Of a stretch of DNA of 64,000 nucleotides, positions 44,102 to 52,287 are shown piece after piece. The first letter of the stretch is position 1; each line of letters begins with the position of its first letter. The notes under the pieces were generated by a model that was given only the letters and a program-made list of their open reading frames with translations, did no database searches and was not told the DNA's origin. This DNA is from Planctomycetota bacterium. GTDB lineage: Bacteria > Planctomycetota > GCA-002687715 > DRQF01. Position numbers and translations under genes: made by a program. The stretch spans positions 248,001 to 312,000 of the forward strand of contig JACKGY010000003.1 in NCBI GenBank assembly GCA_020639295.1, in the 5' to 3' direction.

Positions 44102-45223
44102 TCATCGTCCCGCGCGCTCCAGTTCCTGGAGCGCGGTCGCGAGCCGGTCGATCTCGTCCTCGGCGTGACGGGCCGACAGGCTGATCCTGAGCCGTGACGA
44201 GCCGGCCGGCACGGTCGGCGGCCGGATGGCCGGCACCCGCAGGCCCCGCTCCTCCAGCTCCTGCGACCAGGCGAGCGCGCGCGCGGCGTCACCCAGCACC
44301 AGCGGAATGATCGGCGAGACCGGCTCGCGACCGAGCCGCCGTCCGAGCCGGCGCCCGAGTTCGGCGAGGCGTTCACGTGGACCCTGGTCGCTCCGGATCA
44401 GCGCCAGGCCGCGGCGCGCGGCGGCGGCGATCGGCGCCGGCAGGGCGGTCGAGAATACCTGGCCGCGGGCCGCCTGCCAGAGATGGTCGACCAACTCCTG
44501 GCTGCCGGCGATGAAACCGCCGAGGGCACCGACCGCCTTGCTCAGGGTGCCGACCCGAAGGTCGACCTCGGCGCGGCCCTCGGCCAGGCCACCGCCACGG
44601 GCGCCGATGACCCCGGTGGCATGAGCCTCGTCGACCACCAGCAGGAAGTCGTGGTCGCGGCGCAGCGCGATCAGCCCGTCCAGGTCCACGAGGTCGCCGT
44701 CCATGCTGAACAGGGTCTCGGTGATCACCAGGCGGCGGGCGGCCCGACTGCTCTTCAGCAGACCTTCGAGGTGTTCGAGGTCACCATGGCGATAGACCTC
44801 GACCTCGGCGCCGCGGCACCGCGCCAGGCGGCAGCCGTCGACGATCGAGGCATGGTTGAGACGGTCGGAGAAGATCTCGAGCCGGTCGTCGGCCAGCGCG
44901 GCCAGGAGGCTGAGGTTGGCGGCGAAGCCGCTGGGGAAGAGCAGCGCCGCCGCGCAGTCCTCGAAGGTCGCGATCTCCGCCTCCAGCGCCTCGTGCTCGG
45001 GACCGCGCCCCTGCAAGAGGGCCGAGGAGCGCAGGCCGAGTCCTTCGCGATCGAGGCAGGCCTTGGCGGCGGCGATCAGCTCGGGGTGACGGGAGAGGCC
45101 GAGGTAGTCGTTGTCGGCGAAGGAGAGCAGCTGGTCCTGACGCGGCGAACGCTGGCGCCAGAGGCCGGCGGCCTGACGCCGTTCGCGCTCCGCGTCGACC
45201 CAGTCGGCCCAGGCCTCGGTCAC
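44102..45223 (-). CDS. bioF: 8-amino-7-oxononanoate synthase
   Basis: 373 residues. PLP enzyme condensing pimeloyl-ACP/CoA with L-alanine, the first dedicated step of biotin ring assembly. The Schiff-base lysine is K229 in GTLSKAVGALGG, and the cofactor region shows VDEAHATGVIG. LSFADNDYLGLSRHP near the N-terminus is typical. GTG 45223 overlaps the bioD stop (GTGA), so translation is coupled. Last of the four biotin genes. The pimeloyl-ACP makers bioC/bioH are not in the window. Confidence 0.95.
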   Translation of the reverse strand: MTEAWADWVDAERERRQAAGLWRQRSPRQDQLLSFADNDYLGLSRHPELIAAAKACLDREGLGLRSSALLQGRGPEHEALEAEIATFEDCAAALLFPSGFAANLSLLAALADDRLEIFSDRLNHASIVDGCRLARCRGAEVEVYRHGDLEHLEGLLKSSRAARRLVITETLFSMDGDLVDLDGLIALRRDHDFLLVVDEAHATGVIGARGGGLAEGRAEVDLRVGTLSKAVGALGGFIAGSQELVDHLWQAARGQVFSTALPAPIAAAARRGLALIRSDQGPRERLAELGRRLGRRLGREPVSPIIPLVLGDAARALAWSQELEERGLRVPAIRPPTVPAGSSRLRISLSARHAEDEIDRLATALQELERAGR

Positions 45224-45900
45224 GGTCCGGTCTCGACCAGGTGCCGGAGCGCGGTGGCAAGCGGCGCGAGCGCGGCTTCATCGTCGCCACTGACCCGGGG
45301 CAGATCGACGACCTCGAGCGCGGGGCGGACGCGGCGGAGGATCTCGCGGTTGCCGAGTTCCGCGCGGCTCGCGCCCTCGGCGGGCCCGAGCAGGAGTCGC
45401 GCCGGCGCCAGGCCGCGACCGTCGAGGGCCTCGAGCGTGGCGAGGATGGCGTGCTGCGAACCCAGCCGATCGGGAGCCACGAGGAGGACCTCCGCCCCGG
45501 TGGCGATGGCCAGGCGCCGGAGATCCCAGCCCTCGGCGAGCGGCGAGAGCAGGCCCCCCGCGCCCTCGACCAGGACGAGATCGGCGTCCTCGCGGGCGTC
45601 CTCGATCCGGCCGAGCCAGAGTTCGGGATCGGGCCGCGCGGCCTCGCGTTCGGCCGCGAGCCAGGGGCTGATCGCGGCGCCGAAGCGTTGCAGGGCCTGG
45701 GCGGGCTCGGGCTGGCCGGTCATGCGGGCCAGGCGTCGGCCGTCCTCGTCGGGAGAGTCGACGCAGCCCGATTCGATCGGCTTGATCGCGATGCAGCGAA
45801 GCCCGGCGCGGCGGGCGGCGAGGGCGAGGCCGAGGCCGACGACGGTCTTGCCGACGCCGGTGTCGGTCCCGGCGAGGACGACGAGCCGGGCGCGGGTCAC
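45220..45900 (-). CDS. bioD: Dethiobiotin synthetase
   Basis: 226 residues. ATP-dependent closure of the ureido ring from 7,8-diaminononanoate and CO2. The P-loop is AGTDTGVGKTVV at about residues 9-20. IKPIESGC and VEGAGGLLSPL are the substrate and Mg blocks. GTG 45900 overlaps the bioA stop (GTGA); a longer frame to 46140 runs antisense-like through bioA and is rejected. Length matches the family (about 225). Confidence 0.95.
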   Translation of the reverse strand: MTRARLVVLAGTDTGVGKTVVGLGLALAARRAGLRCIAIKPIESGCVDSPDEDGRRLARMTGQPEPAQALQRFGAAISPWLAAEREAARPDPELWLGRIEDAREDADLVLVEGAGGLLSPLAEGWDLRRLAIATGAEVLLVAPDRLGSQHAILATLEALDGRGLAPARLLLGPAEGASRAELGNREILRRVRPALEVVDLPRVSGDDEAALAPLATALRHLVETGP

Positions 45901-47273
45901 CGGGGAAGCTCCGCGGCGACGCGAGCGATGGCGCGATGGTAGCCGGCGGCGATCCGGTCGAGCTCGGCCGGCGTGATCGTGAGGGGCGGCATCAGCACCA
46001 GGACGTCGCCGAGCGGGCGGGCGAAGACGCCTTCGTCGCGCATCGCGATCGCGATCCGCTGCCCGACGCGCAGCGCCGGCGCGAAGGACCGGCGGCTCGG
46101 GCGATCGGCGACGATCTCGATCCCGGCCGCGAGCCCGCACTGACGGACCTCGCCGACCAGGGGATGGTCGCCGAGGGTGGCGAGCAGACCGGCCAGATGC
46201 TCGACCTTCGCCGGCAGCTCGTCGATCAGGCCGTCGTCCACCAGGATCTCGAGGGCGGCGAGCGCCGCGGCGGCGCCGAGCTGGTTGCCGGTGAAGGTGT
46301 GGCCGTGGAAGAAGGTCCGGCCCTCCTCGGGGCGACCGAGGAAGGCGGCGTGGATCTCGTCGCGGGTGATGGTGGCGGCGAGCGGCAGGTAGCCGCCGGT
46401 GAGGCCCTTGGCCAGGCAGAGGAAGTCGGCCTCGATGCCCTCGAGTTCGCTGGCGAAGAGGCGACCGCAGCGGCCGAGGCCGGAGGCCACCTCGTCGGCG
46501 ATGACCAGGACGCCCCGGGCGCGGGCGGCGGCGCAGAGCCGGCCGAGGAAACCCTCGGGCCAGGGGAGGATGCCGGCCGCCCCCTGGAAGCCCGGTTCCA
46601 CCACGATCGCGGCCAGACGGTCGCCCTCGGCCTCGATGATCGCGAGGCTCCGTTCCAGGCAGTCGACCGCGCAGGTCGCGCGCTCGAGGCCCAGTGGACA
46701 GCGCAGGCAGTGGGGCGCGGTGCCGTGGCGGACGGGGAAACGCAGCGCCGCGAAACGGTCGTGGATCTCGGCGATCCCGCCGACCGCGACCGAGCCGATG
46801 GTGTCGCCGTGATAGGCCCGATCGATGGCGAGGAAGAGGTCACGCGGACCGCCGCCGGGGCGCTGGCGGTGGTACTGGAAGGCCATCTTCAAGGCGACCT
46901 CGACCGCGGTGCTGCCGTTGTCGGAGAAGAAGACCCGGCTCAGCCCGGCCGGCGCCAGCTCGGCGAGGCGGGCGGCCAGTTCGATCGCGCGATCGTTGGC
47001 GTTGCCAAGGAGGGTGCTGTGGGCGACGCGGTCGAGCTGGGCCCGGATCGCGGCGTCGATCTTCGGGTTGCGATGACCGAAGGCGTTGCACCAGAGCGAG
47101 GCCACGGAGTCGAGCAGGCGTCGGCCCTGGACGTCGATCAGCTCGTGTCCTTCGGCCGCCACCACGAGGACCGGATCCTCCTGGCGATAGACGCCCATCG
47201 GGGTGAAGGGGTGCCAGAGGTGGGCGTCGTCGAGCGCCTCGAGTCGGGCGCGATCGGGATGTTCGGCGTTCAT
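45897..47273 (-). CDS. bioA: Adenosylmethionine-8-amino-7-oxononanoate aminotransferase
   Basis: 458 residues. PLP aminotransferase forming 7,8-diaminononanoate. The N-terminal HLWHPFTPMG, DNGSTAVEVALKMA, IADEVASGLGRCG and Schiff-base lysine block CLAKGLTGG are all present. An insert with four cysteines (HCLRCPLG...CAVDC, near residue 180) is found in a subset of BioA/BioK proteins. Whether the amino donor is SAM or lysine cannot be told from this alone. ATG 47273 overlaps the bioB stop (ATGA). Confidence 0.95.
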   Translation of the reverse strand: MNAEHPDRARLEALDDAHLWHPFTPMGVYRQEDPVLVVAAEGHELIDVQGRRLLDSVASLWCNAFGHRNPKIDAAIRAQLDRVAHSTLLGNANDRAIELAARLAELAPAGLSRVFFSDNGSTAVEVALKMAFQYHRQRPGGGPRDLFLAIDRAYHGDTIGSVAVGGIAEIHDRFAALRFPVRHGTAPHCLRCPLGLERATCAVDCLERSLAIIEAEGDRLAAIVVEPGFQGAAGILPWPEGFLGRLCAAARARGVLVIADEVASGLGRCGRLFASELEGIEADFLCLAKGLTGGYLPLAATITRDEIHAAFLGRPEEGRTFFHGHTFTGNQLGAAAALAALEILVDDGLIDELPAKVEHLAGLLATLGDHPLVGEVRQCGLAAGIEIVADRPSRRSFAPALRVGQRIAIAMRDEGVFARPLGDVLVLMPPLTITPAELDRIAAGYHRAIARVAAELPR

Positions 47274-48253
47274 GTCGCGGCCAGGACCTCGGGCTCGAAG
47301 CCGGCCTCGCGGATCATCTCGAGGTCGCGGTGGCTGCCCTGACCACCGGTGGTGAGATAGCCGTCGCTGAAGATCGAGTTGGCGACGTGCAGCGCCAGCG
47401 GCTGCAGGCCGCCGAGCACCACCTCGCGACCGCCGGCGAGGCGGACGTCGAGCGCCTCGGGACAGGCGAGCCGGACCAGGGCGAGAGCGCGGAGCGCCTC
47501 GCGCGGATCGATCCGTGGCAGGTCGCCCAGCGGCGTGCCCGCGCGTGGGTCGAGGAAGTTGATCGGGATCGACTCGACGCGCAGCTCGGCGAGTTCGAAG
47601 GCGAGGTCGAGGCGGTCGTCGATCGACTCACCCATGCCCATGATGCCGCCGCAGCAGGCCTCCATGCCGGCGGCGTGGGCGGCGCGGATGGTGGCGACGC
47701 GATCCTCGAAGCCATGACTGCTGCAGACCTCGGGGAAGTGGCGGCGCGAGGTCTCGAGGTTGTGGTTGTAGCGGTCGACGCCGGCGGCGGCGAGGGTCTC
47801 GGCCTGGCCGTTCGCGAGCAGGCCGAGCGAGGCGCAGATGCGGATCGGGAACCGTTCCTTGATCCGTCGGGTCGCCTCGCAGATGGTCTCGAGTTCGGCC
47901 GGGTTCGGACCGCGGGTCGCGGTGACCATGCAGTAGGTGACCGCGCCCTTCGCGACCGCCTCCTCGGCGCCGGCCACCAGCTCGTCGACGCTGCGCATGC
48001 GATAGCGCGAGACCTCGGTCTGGTAGTGGACCGACTGGCTGCAGAAGCTGCAGTCCTCGGGGCAGGCGTCGCTCTTGGCGTTCTCGAGGACGTGGACCCG
48101 TACCAGGTTGCCGTGCTGGCGGCGGCGCAGGAGGCCGGCGGCGCCGATCAGGGCCAGGAGTTCCTCGTCGGGCGCGAGGAGGGCGGCGCGGCCCTCTTCC
48201 CGGGTCAGTCGACCGCCATCCAGGATTCGCCTGCCGATCGCGTGCCAGTCCAT
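47270..48253 (-). CDS. bioB: Biotin synthase
   Basis: 327 residues. Radical-SAM enzyme inserting sulfur into dethiobiotin. The 4Fe-4S ligands are C64, C68 and C71 (CPEDCSFC), and the auxiliary-cluster region ICASLG and the YNHNLETS block are conserved. ATG 48253 has GAGGACGCACAG upstream and is the first start of the operon bioB-bioA-bioD-bioF. No BirA-type operator (TTGTAACC-like half sites) was found in the 118 bp before it, so control is probably of another kind. Confidence 0.96.
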   Translation of the reverse strand: MDWHAIGRRILDGGRLTREEGRAALLAPDEELLALIGAAGLLRRRQHGNLVRVHVLENAKSDACPEDCSFCSQSVHYQTEVSRYRMRSVDELVAGAEEAVAKGAVTYCMVTATRGPNPAELETICEATRRIKERFPIRICASLGLLANGQAETLAAAGVDRYNHNLETSRRHFPEVCSSHGFEDRVATIRAAHAAGMEACCGGIMGMGESIDDRLDLAFELAELRVESIPINFLDPRAGTPLGDLPRIDPREALRALALVRLACPEALDVRLAGGREVVLGGLQPLALHVANSIFSDGYLTTGGQGSHRDLEMIREAGFEPEVLAAT

Positions 48254-48337
48254 CTGTGCGTCCTCGGTGTCCTCGGTCGAGGCATCTTGTGCCCTGCGCG
48301 AGACCAGTTCAATGACGGGGCGGATGGCGAAATCGGT

Positions 48338-48343
48338 TATGAT
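48338..48343 (+). promoter_or_regulatory. Possible -10 box (TATGAT)
   Basis: TATGAT lies 29 bp before the GTG start at 48372, one of few AT-rich sites in the bioB/48372 divergent region. No convincing -35 hexamer stands at the right distance. Confidence 0.28.
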
Positions 48344-48371
48344 CGGCGCGTTCGAGCCCGGAGAGTTTCAC

Positions 48372-49832
48372 GTGTTCAAGATCATCGCCAGCCTCATCCT
48401 CGGCCTCGCCGGCGCGGTCGGCGCCGTCGCCCAGGTCACCTGCAACAGCTTCGAGTTGAACGCCGGATTGACCGCCGAGACGGTGAGCATCACCCTGGCC
48501 ACCGACCTGCCCGACGCCACGAGGATCTCCATCGAGGTGAGTCGACGCTACTGGCGCAAGGGCCAGCAGGGCGTGTTCTCGGTCGAGTATCTCGCGAAGG
48601 AGCTGTCGGTCGGCGAGCTGAAGAGCGGGCTCAAGGTGGACGTGTCGCAGAAGGCGCTCGACACGGTGATGGCGAAGATCAGTGCCGCGGCGGAGCATGC
48701 CGGCCGGGGCCCGGTGGTCATCGCCGAACTCGATCAGCGGTTCAAGGTCCGGGCCCTGACGACGCAACACCAGCCCGACCGCTCCTTCGGTGACTACAAC
48801 AGCAAGCTCAGCGGCAGCGCGGTGATCCAGGACAACGAGTTTCGCGGCGCCCGGCGGCTGAAGTGGCTCGAGATCGGCGGCGGCAACGAGGACGAGAAGC
48901 GGCGCAACGAACCCAAGCCGGTGATGGTGAAGGCACGCGACTTCGAGGCCGGCAAACTCTATGTCCTGCGCCGCAAGGTCGACCTGATGCGGCGCCTGAA
49001 GGCTCCCGACACCGAGCCGACCGTGATGGCCCCGGAGGCGGCGATCATCTACGTCGATCGGCGGCTCGAGGACGGCGATTGGGTCTGGTTCCGGGTCGCG
49101 GTCACGAAGGCTCCCGACCAGGGGCCCTGCGCCTTCGGCTGGGCGCGTCACGACGCCTTCGACCTGAAGAAGCACCGCGAGACCTCGGCCACGGTCTTCC
49201 TCGAGAAGCTCGAGGCCAGCGGCTACATGAGCGACGGCTTCGAGCGGCCCCGTTTCCGGATCCTGCCCAAGCTGGAGCTCACCGACTGGCCGAACGGCGT
49301 CAGCCTCGCGGGCGGCACGATCGAGGTCGACGACGGCCTCGAGCGCGCCGAGCTGGAACTCCAGGCGCGGATGGCGGCCTGGGACCTCTTCGAACGCAGC
49401 CAGGCCGATGGCGTCGTCCTCAAGCTCCGCCGTGCCGGTGACACCGAGCCGCGGGCCGGCGAGGCCTGGATCCTCCCGTCGTCGGTGGAGCTGCCCGAGG
49501 CCATGGGACGGAGCGACCCGGAGAAGTTCGGGACCGGTGACCTGAAGACCCGGGTGCGCATCGATCCGAGCTACTTCAAGGAGCGTCCCAAGGCCCTGGC
49601 CGTCGACAGCCAGGTCATTCTCAAGGAAGAGGGCTCCTTCGAGGTGGTGCTGTGGAAGGACGCGCTCGGCATCGGCAAGGAACAGGCCGCGCGCATCGCC
49701 GGCGGCTCGACCGGGCGCATCCTCGCGTTGCGCTACATCGAGATCGGCGATCGGGTGGTCCTGCGCTATCAGGTCGAGGCCGAGAACGGCAAGGTGGGTT
49801 GGGTCGCCGCCGAGGTCCTGCGGGCCTTCTGA
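48372..49832 (+). CDS. Exported protein, SH3-like C-terminus, unknown function
   Basis: 486 residues from GTG 48372 with GGAGAG 8 nt upstream. The signal peptide ends AVGAVAQ. The beta-rich body contains a repeated module, judged by the paired ARDFEAGKLYVLRRKVDL and RPKALAVDSQVILKEEGSF strands. The C-terminus (GRILALRYIEIGDRVVLRYQVE...GKVGWVAAEVL) looks like a bacterial SH3 barrel, often a peptidoglycan-binding fold. It is next to an HD hydrolase and an amidase gene. Function unassigned; an envelope role is plausible. The longer upstream frame would overlap bioB and is rejected. Confidence 0.72.
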   Translation: MFKIIASLILGLAGAVGAVAQVTCNSFELNAGLTAETVSITLATDLPDATRISIEVSRRYWRKGQQGVFSVEYLAKELSVGELKSGLKVDVSQKALDTVMAKISAAAEHAGRGPVVIAELDQRFKVRALTTQHQPDRSFGDYNSKLSGSAVIQDNEFRGARRLKWLEIGGGNEDEKRRNEPKPVMVKARDFEAGKLYVLRRKVDLMRRLKAPDTEPTVMAPEAAIIYVDRRLEDGDWVWFRVAVTKAPDQGPCAFGWARHDAFDLKKHRETSATVFLEKLEASGYMSDGFERPRFRILPKLELTDWPNGVSLAGGTIEVDDGLERAELELQARMAAWDLFERSQADGVVLKLRRAGDTEPRAGEAWILPSSVELPEAMGRSDPEKFGTGDLKTRVRIDPSYFKERPKALAVDSQVILKEEGSFEVVLWKDALGIGKEQAARIAGGSTGRILALRYIEIGDRVVLRYQVEAENGKVGWVAAEVLRAF

Positions 49833-49840
49833 GGCCTCAG
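49829..49840. other. Palindrome over two convergent stop codons
   Basis: CTGAGGCCTCAG is a perfect 12-bp palindrome holding the stop codons of both the 48372 gene (49830-49832) and the HD gene (49837-49839), with four bases between them. The layout repeats that at 42827-42850. It may be a minimal terminator or simply stop-codon geometry. Confidence 0.35.
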
Positions 49841-50406
49841 GTGTTGCGGGGACCGAGCCCCAGCTCGTCGGCGTGCGGCTTCAAGGTCTCGATCACGAAG
49901 CCGATGTGCTCGCCGAGGTCGACTCCGAGGAGGCCGACGCCGGCGTCGATCTCGTCGCGCTCCACCTTGGCGGCGAAGGCGCGGTCCTTGAGCTTCTTCT
50001 TGACGCTCCGGACCTCCAGGCTCTCGATGCCGTCGGGACGGACCAGGGCGCAGGCCATCACGAAGCCGGTCAGCTCGTCGCAGGCCAGGAGGGCGCGGTC
50101 CAGTTCGCTGTGGTGAGGGATCTTCCACTTGCTGTAGTGGGCGGAGATCGCGTGGGCCAGCTCCTTCTCGCCGCGATCCACCAGCCAGTCGACGATCCGA
50201 CGCGGGTGGTCGGCCGGCCAGCGTTCGTAGTCGGCATCATGGAGCAGGCCGGCGATGGCCCAGTGCTCGGGACAGGCGTCCGGCGGGCCGTAGCGACTCG
50301 CCGCCGCGCGCATGACCTCCTCGACCGCGCGGCCGTGGCGCCGGAGGGACTCGGTCTGGGTCCAGCCGCAGAACTGCTGCCAGGCTTCATCGCGACTCAG
50401 GGGCAT
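49837..50406 (-). CDS. HD-domain metal-dependent phosphohydrolase
   Basis: 189 residues from ATG 50406 (GGAGAGACGAAG upstream). Metal ligands of the HD fold: H24, H56-D57 (LLHDADYE), and a later Asp in LLACDELTGF. ESLRRHGRAVEEVMR and EVRSVKKKLKDRAFA mark a widespread stand-alone bacterial HD family without known substrate. Nucleotide or phosphomonoester hydrolysis is likely. No GYP motif, so it is not a c-di-GMP phosphodiesterase. Convergent with the exported gene at 48372. Confidence 0.87.
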   Translation of the reverse strand: MPLSRDEAWQQFCGWTQTESLRRHGRAVEEVMRAAASRYGPPDACPEHWAIAGLLHDADYERWPADHPRRIVDWLVDRGEKELAHAISAHYSKWKIPHHSELDRALLACDELTGFVMACALVRPDGIESLEVRSVKKKLKDRAFAAKVERDEIDAGVGLLGVDLGEHIGFVIETLKPHADELGLGPRNT

Positions 50407-50557
50407 CTTCGTCTCTCCATCCTGCGGACTGGCGACCGGGGGCGCGGCCCTGATTCTGCCGACCCGATGACGACCCACAAGGCATCCATCGGTCATCCTG
50501 TACCTCCGACATGGTGAAATCCCCGGGTCGCCTGGGCCGATCGAAGGGAGTCCGGTC

Positions 50558-51703
50558 ATCGAACGCCTCATTCTGGGAAGCATCGTCCTGGTCCTCGCGC
50601 TGGTGGCCGGCACCTCGGGCTGCGCCGGTCGGGAACGGGGCGAGCCCGGGCTCGAAGGCCAGATCCGGCTCGCCCAGCAGCAGCTGAAGAACGGCCAGGC
50701 GGCCAGCGCCCAGCGCATCCTGGCCGACGCCAGGATGCTGGCGCGTGACGACGCCGAACGGGTCCGGCTGGCCCTCCTCAGCGGCGATTGCCTGATGGCG
50801 ATGCAGCAGTACGCCGCGGCCTCCGACGAGTACTTCCGCGCCCGGGGGCTGGCCGAAGAGAATGACCGCGAGGCCACCTACGTCGCCACCATGGGGCTCG
50901 CCCGGAGCCGACTGGCCGAGGGGCAGGGGCGGAGCGCCGAACGCCATCTCCTCGAGGCCCTCGCCCTGGCCGACACCGCCGCCCAGCGCGACCGGGCCTA
51001 CCTGGAGCTGGCCCGGCGGTCGCTGGCGGGGGCCGACCGCAAGCAGGCGGCCGACTACCTGGCTCGGATCGAGGACCAGCAGCTCTTCGGCCTGGCCGAA
51101 CTGCGCGCCGAGCTGAAGCCGATCGCGCCGACCGCCAAGCCGGCACCGATCGAACTGCCGACCGTCCTGGCCCCGGAGATCATCGCGCGCGAGCGCTGGG
51201 GGGCGCGCCCGGTCAGGAACTCCGGCAACCCGGAGCCGATGGAGAAGCCCTGGCGGATCACGGTCCATCACTCCGCGGAGCCGGAACGGCCGCCGACCGA
51301 CCTGGCGGCCAGCGTGGCCCAGATGCAGCGCTTCCAGGGCTTCCACCAGGATGATCGCGGCTGGGCCGACATCGGCTACCACTACGTCATCGACGGGGCC
51401 GGCCGCATCTTCGAGGGCCGGGAGATCGGACTCCAGGGTGCCCATGCCGGCACCCGCGAGCTCAATCGTGGCAACATCGGGGTCTGCCTCATGGGCGACT
51501 TCAGCCGGCTCGAGCCCACCGCCGAGCAGAAGAAGGCCCTGCGTCGCCTCCTGTCCTGGCTCTGCGAGAGCCGCCGCATCCATCCGCGTTTCATCGTCGG
51601 GCACCGCGCGGGGATGAAGGACATCGCCAAGGACACGATCTGTCCCGGAGCCCGCCTCGAGGCCTTCCTGGCCCGCCTGATTCCCTTCCTGCCGCGGCCC
51701 TGA
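50558..51703 (+). CDS. N-acetylmuramoyl-L-alanine amidase (PGRP fold), lipoprotein, apparent AUC start
   Basis: 381 residues if it begins at ATC 50558, which has AAGGGAG 7 nt upstream. That start gives a complete lipoprotein signal (E-R-L-I-L-G..., then hydrophobic, ending A-G-T-S-G-C). The first normal codon in frame, GTG 50603, cuts off the signal and has no ribosome site. TPR-like helices (about 40-165) precede the Amidase_2 domain (about 195-375). The zinc ligands are in ITVHHSAE, GHRAGMKD and the TICPG cysteine; GYHYVIDGAG is the core strand. It cleaves the muramyl-peptide bond in the periplasm. A sequencing change from ATG should be excluded. Confidence 0.85.
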   Translation: MERLILGSIVLVLALVAGTSGCAGRERGEPGLEGQIRLAQQQLKNGQAASAQRILADARMLARDDAERVRLALLSGDCLMAMQQYAAASDEYFRARGLAEENDREATYVATMGLARSRLAEGQGRSAERHLLEALALADTAAQRDRAYLELARRSLAGADRKQAADYLARIEDQQLFGLAELRAELKPIAPTAKPAPIELPTVLAPEIIARERWGARPVRNSGNPEPMEKPWRITVHHSAEPERPPTDLAASVAQMQRFQGFHQDDRGWADIGYHYVIDGAGRIFEGREIGLQGAHAGTRELNRGNIGVCLMGDFSRLEPTAEQKKALRRLLSWLCESRRIHPRFIVGHRAGMKDIAKDTICPGARLEAFLARLIPFLPRP

Positions 51704-51712
51704 CCGGGTCGC

Positions 51713-52126
51713 TCAGCGCCGGAAGCGGAAGGGGATGGTGATCCGGGTACCGGCCTCGAGCCGGCGGCCGGGAACGAGCTGCGGGTTCTCGCGGAAGAGC
51801 AGGCTCTTCAGCTCGTGCCGACCGAGGTACTTGCGGGCCAGCTCGTCGATCGTGTCGCCATCCCGGATCTCGTACTGGTAGTCCTCGCCGCGCTCGGCGA
51901 GATCGAGTTCCTCGTTGTCGAGCATGAAGCGGGTGTCGGTGACGTCGCTGCTCTCGGGGTGGTAGAGCGCGGGGTCGAAGCTGGGACCGACGCGATCCTC
52001 GCGGACGTCGTCGAGCTGCTCGATCTGGCGGAGGTGACGCTCGGGGCGGACGAAGGCCATGTCGTAGGCGAAGGCCCCGAGCAGGAAGAGACCGGCGACG
52101 ACGAAGATGATTCCGGACTTCCGCAT
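51713..52126 (-). CDS. Membrane-anchored LysM protein
   Basis: 137 residues from ATG 52126. A signal anchor (about 5-22) leads to an acidic linker. A single LysM domain (about 87-134) reads YQYEIRDGDTIDELARKYLG...LVPGRRLEAGTRITIP. It should bind glycan strands of peptidoglycan in the periplasm. It is convergent with the amidase gene, 9 bp away; a shared envelope role is likely. The frame beyond 52126 lacks a ribosome site. Confidence 0.85.
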   Translation of the reverse strand: MRKSGIIFVVAGLFLLGAFAYDMAFVRPERHLRQIEQLDDVREDRVGPSFDPALYHPESSDVTDTRFMLDNEELDLAERGEDYQYEIRDGDTIDELARKYLGRHELKSLLFRENPQLVPGRRLEAGTRITIPFRFRR

Positions 52127-52231
52127 CCTGACGGTCCGCCTCCTCGAAGGGCTCCTCACGGGTTCGACGGTCCCATTATCGGCCAGGCCGGGACCCCGGG
52201 CCAAGGCGCGGCGAGAAAAGCCCGTCGACGA

Positions 52232-52265
52232 AGAAGGGCGTCGGTCCTGAGACCGACGCCCTTCT
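52232..52265 (-). terminator. 15-bp hairpin terminator of secDF
   Basis: AGAAGGGCGTCGGTC (52232-52246) pairs perfectly with 52251-52265 around CTGA. It lies 23 bp after the secDF stop and is followed on the minus strand by TCGTCG, with TTTT only 15 nt on. The stem is the longest uninterrupted one in the window. Confidence 0.65.
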
Positions 52266-52287
52266 CGAGGGACCAGATGGTCGGCGA

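Noticed and set aside
45901..46140. N-terminal extension of bioD
   Set aside because: It would overlap bioA by 240 bp, is Arg-rich without bioD similarity, and the GTG overlapping the bioA stop gives a normal-length enzyme.
48254..48371. BirA-type biotin operator before bioB
   Set aside because: No TTGTAACC-like half-sites or other inverted repeat of the right size was found.
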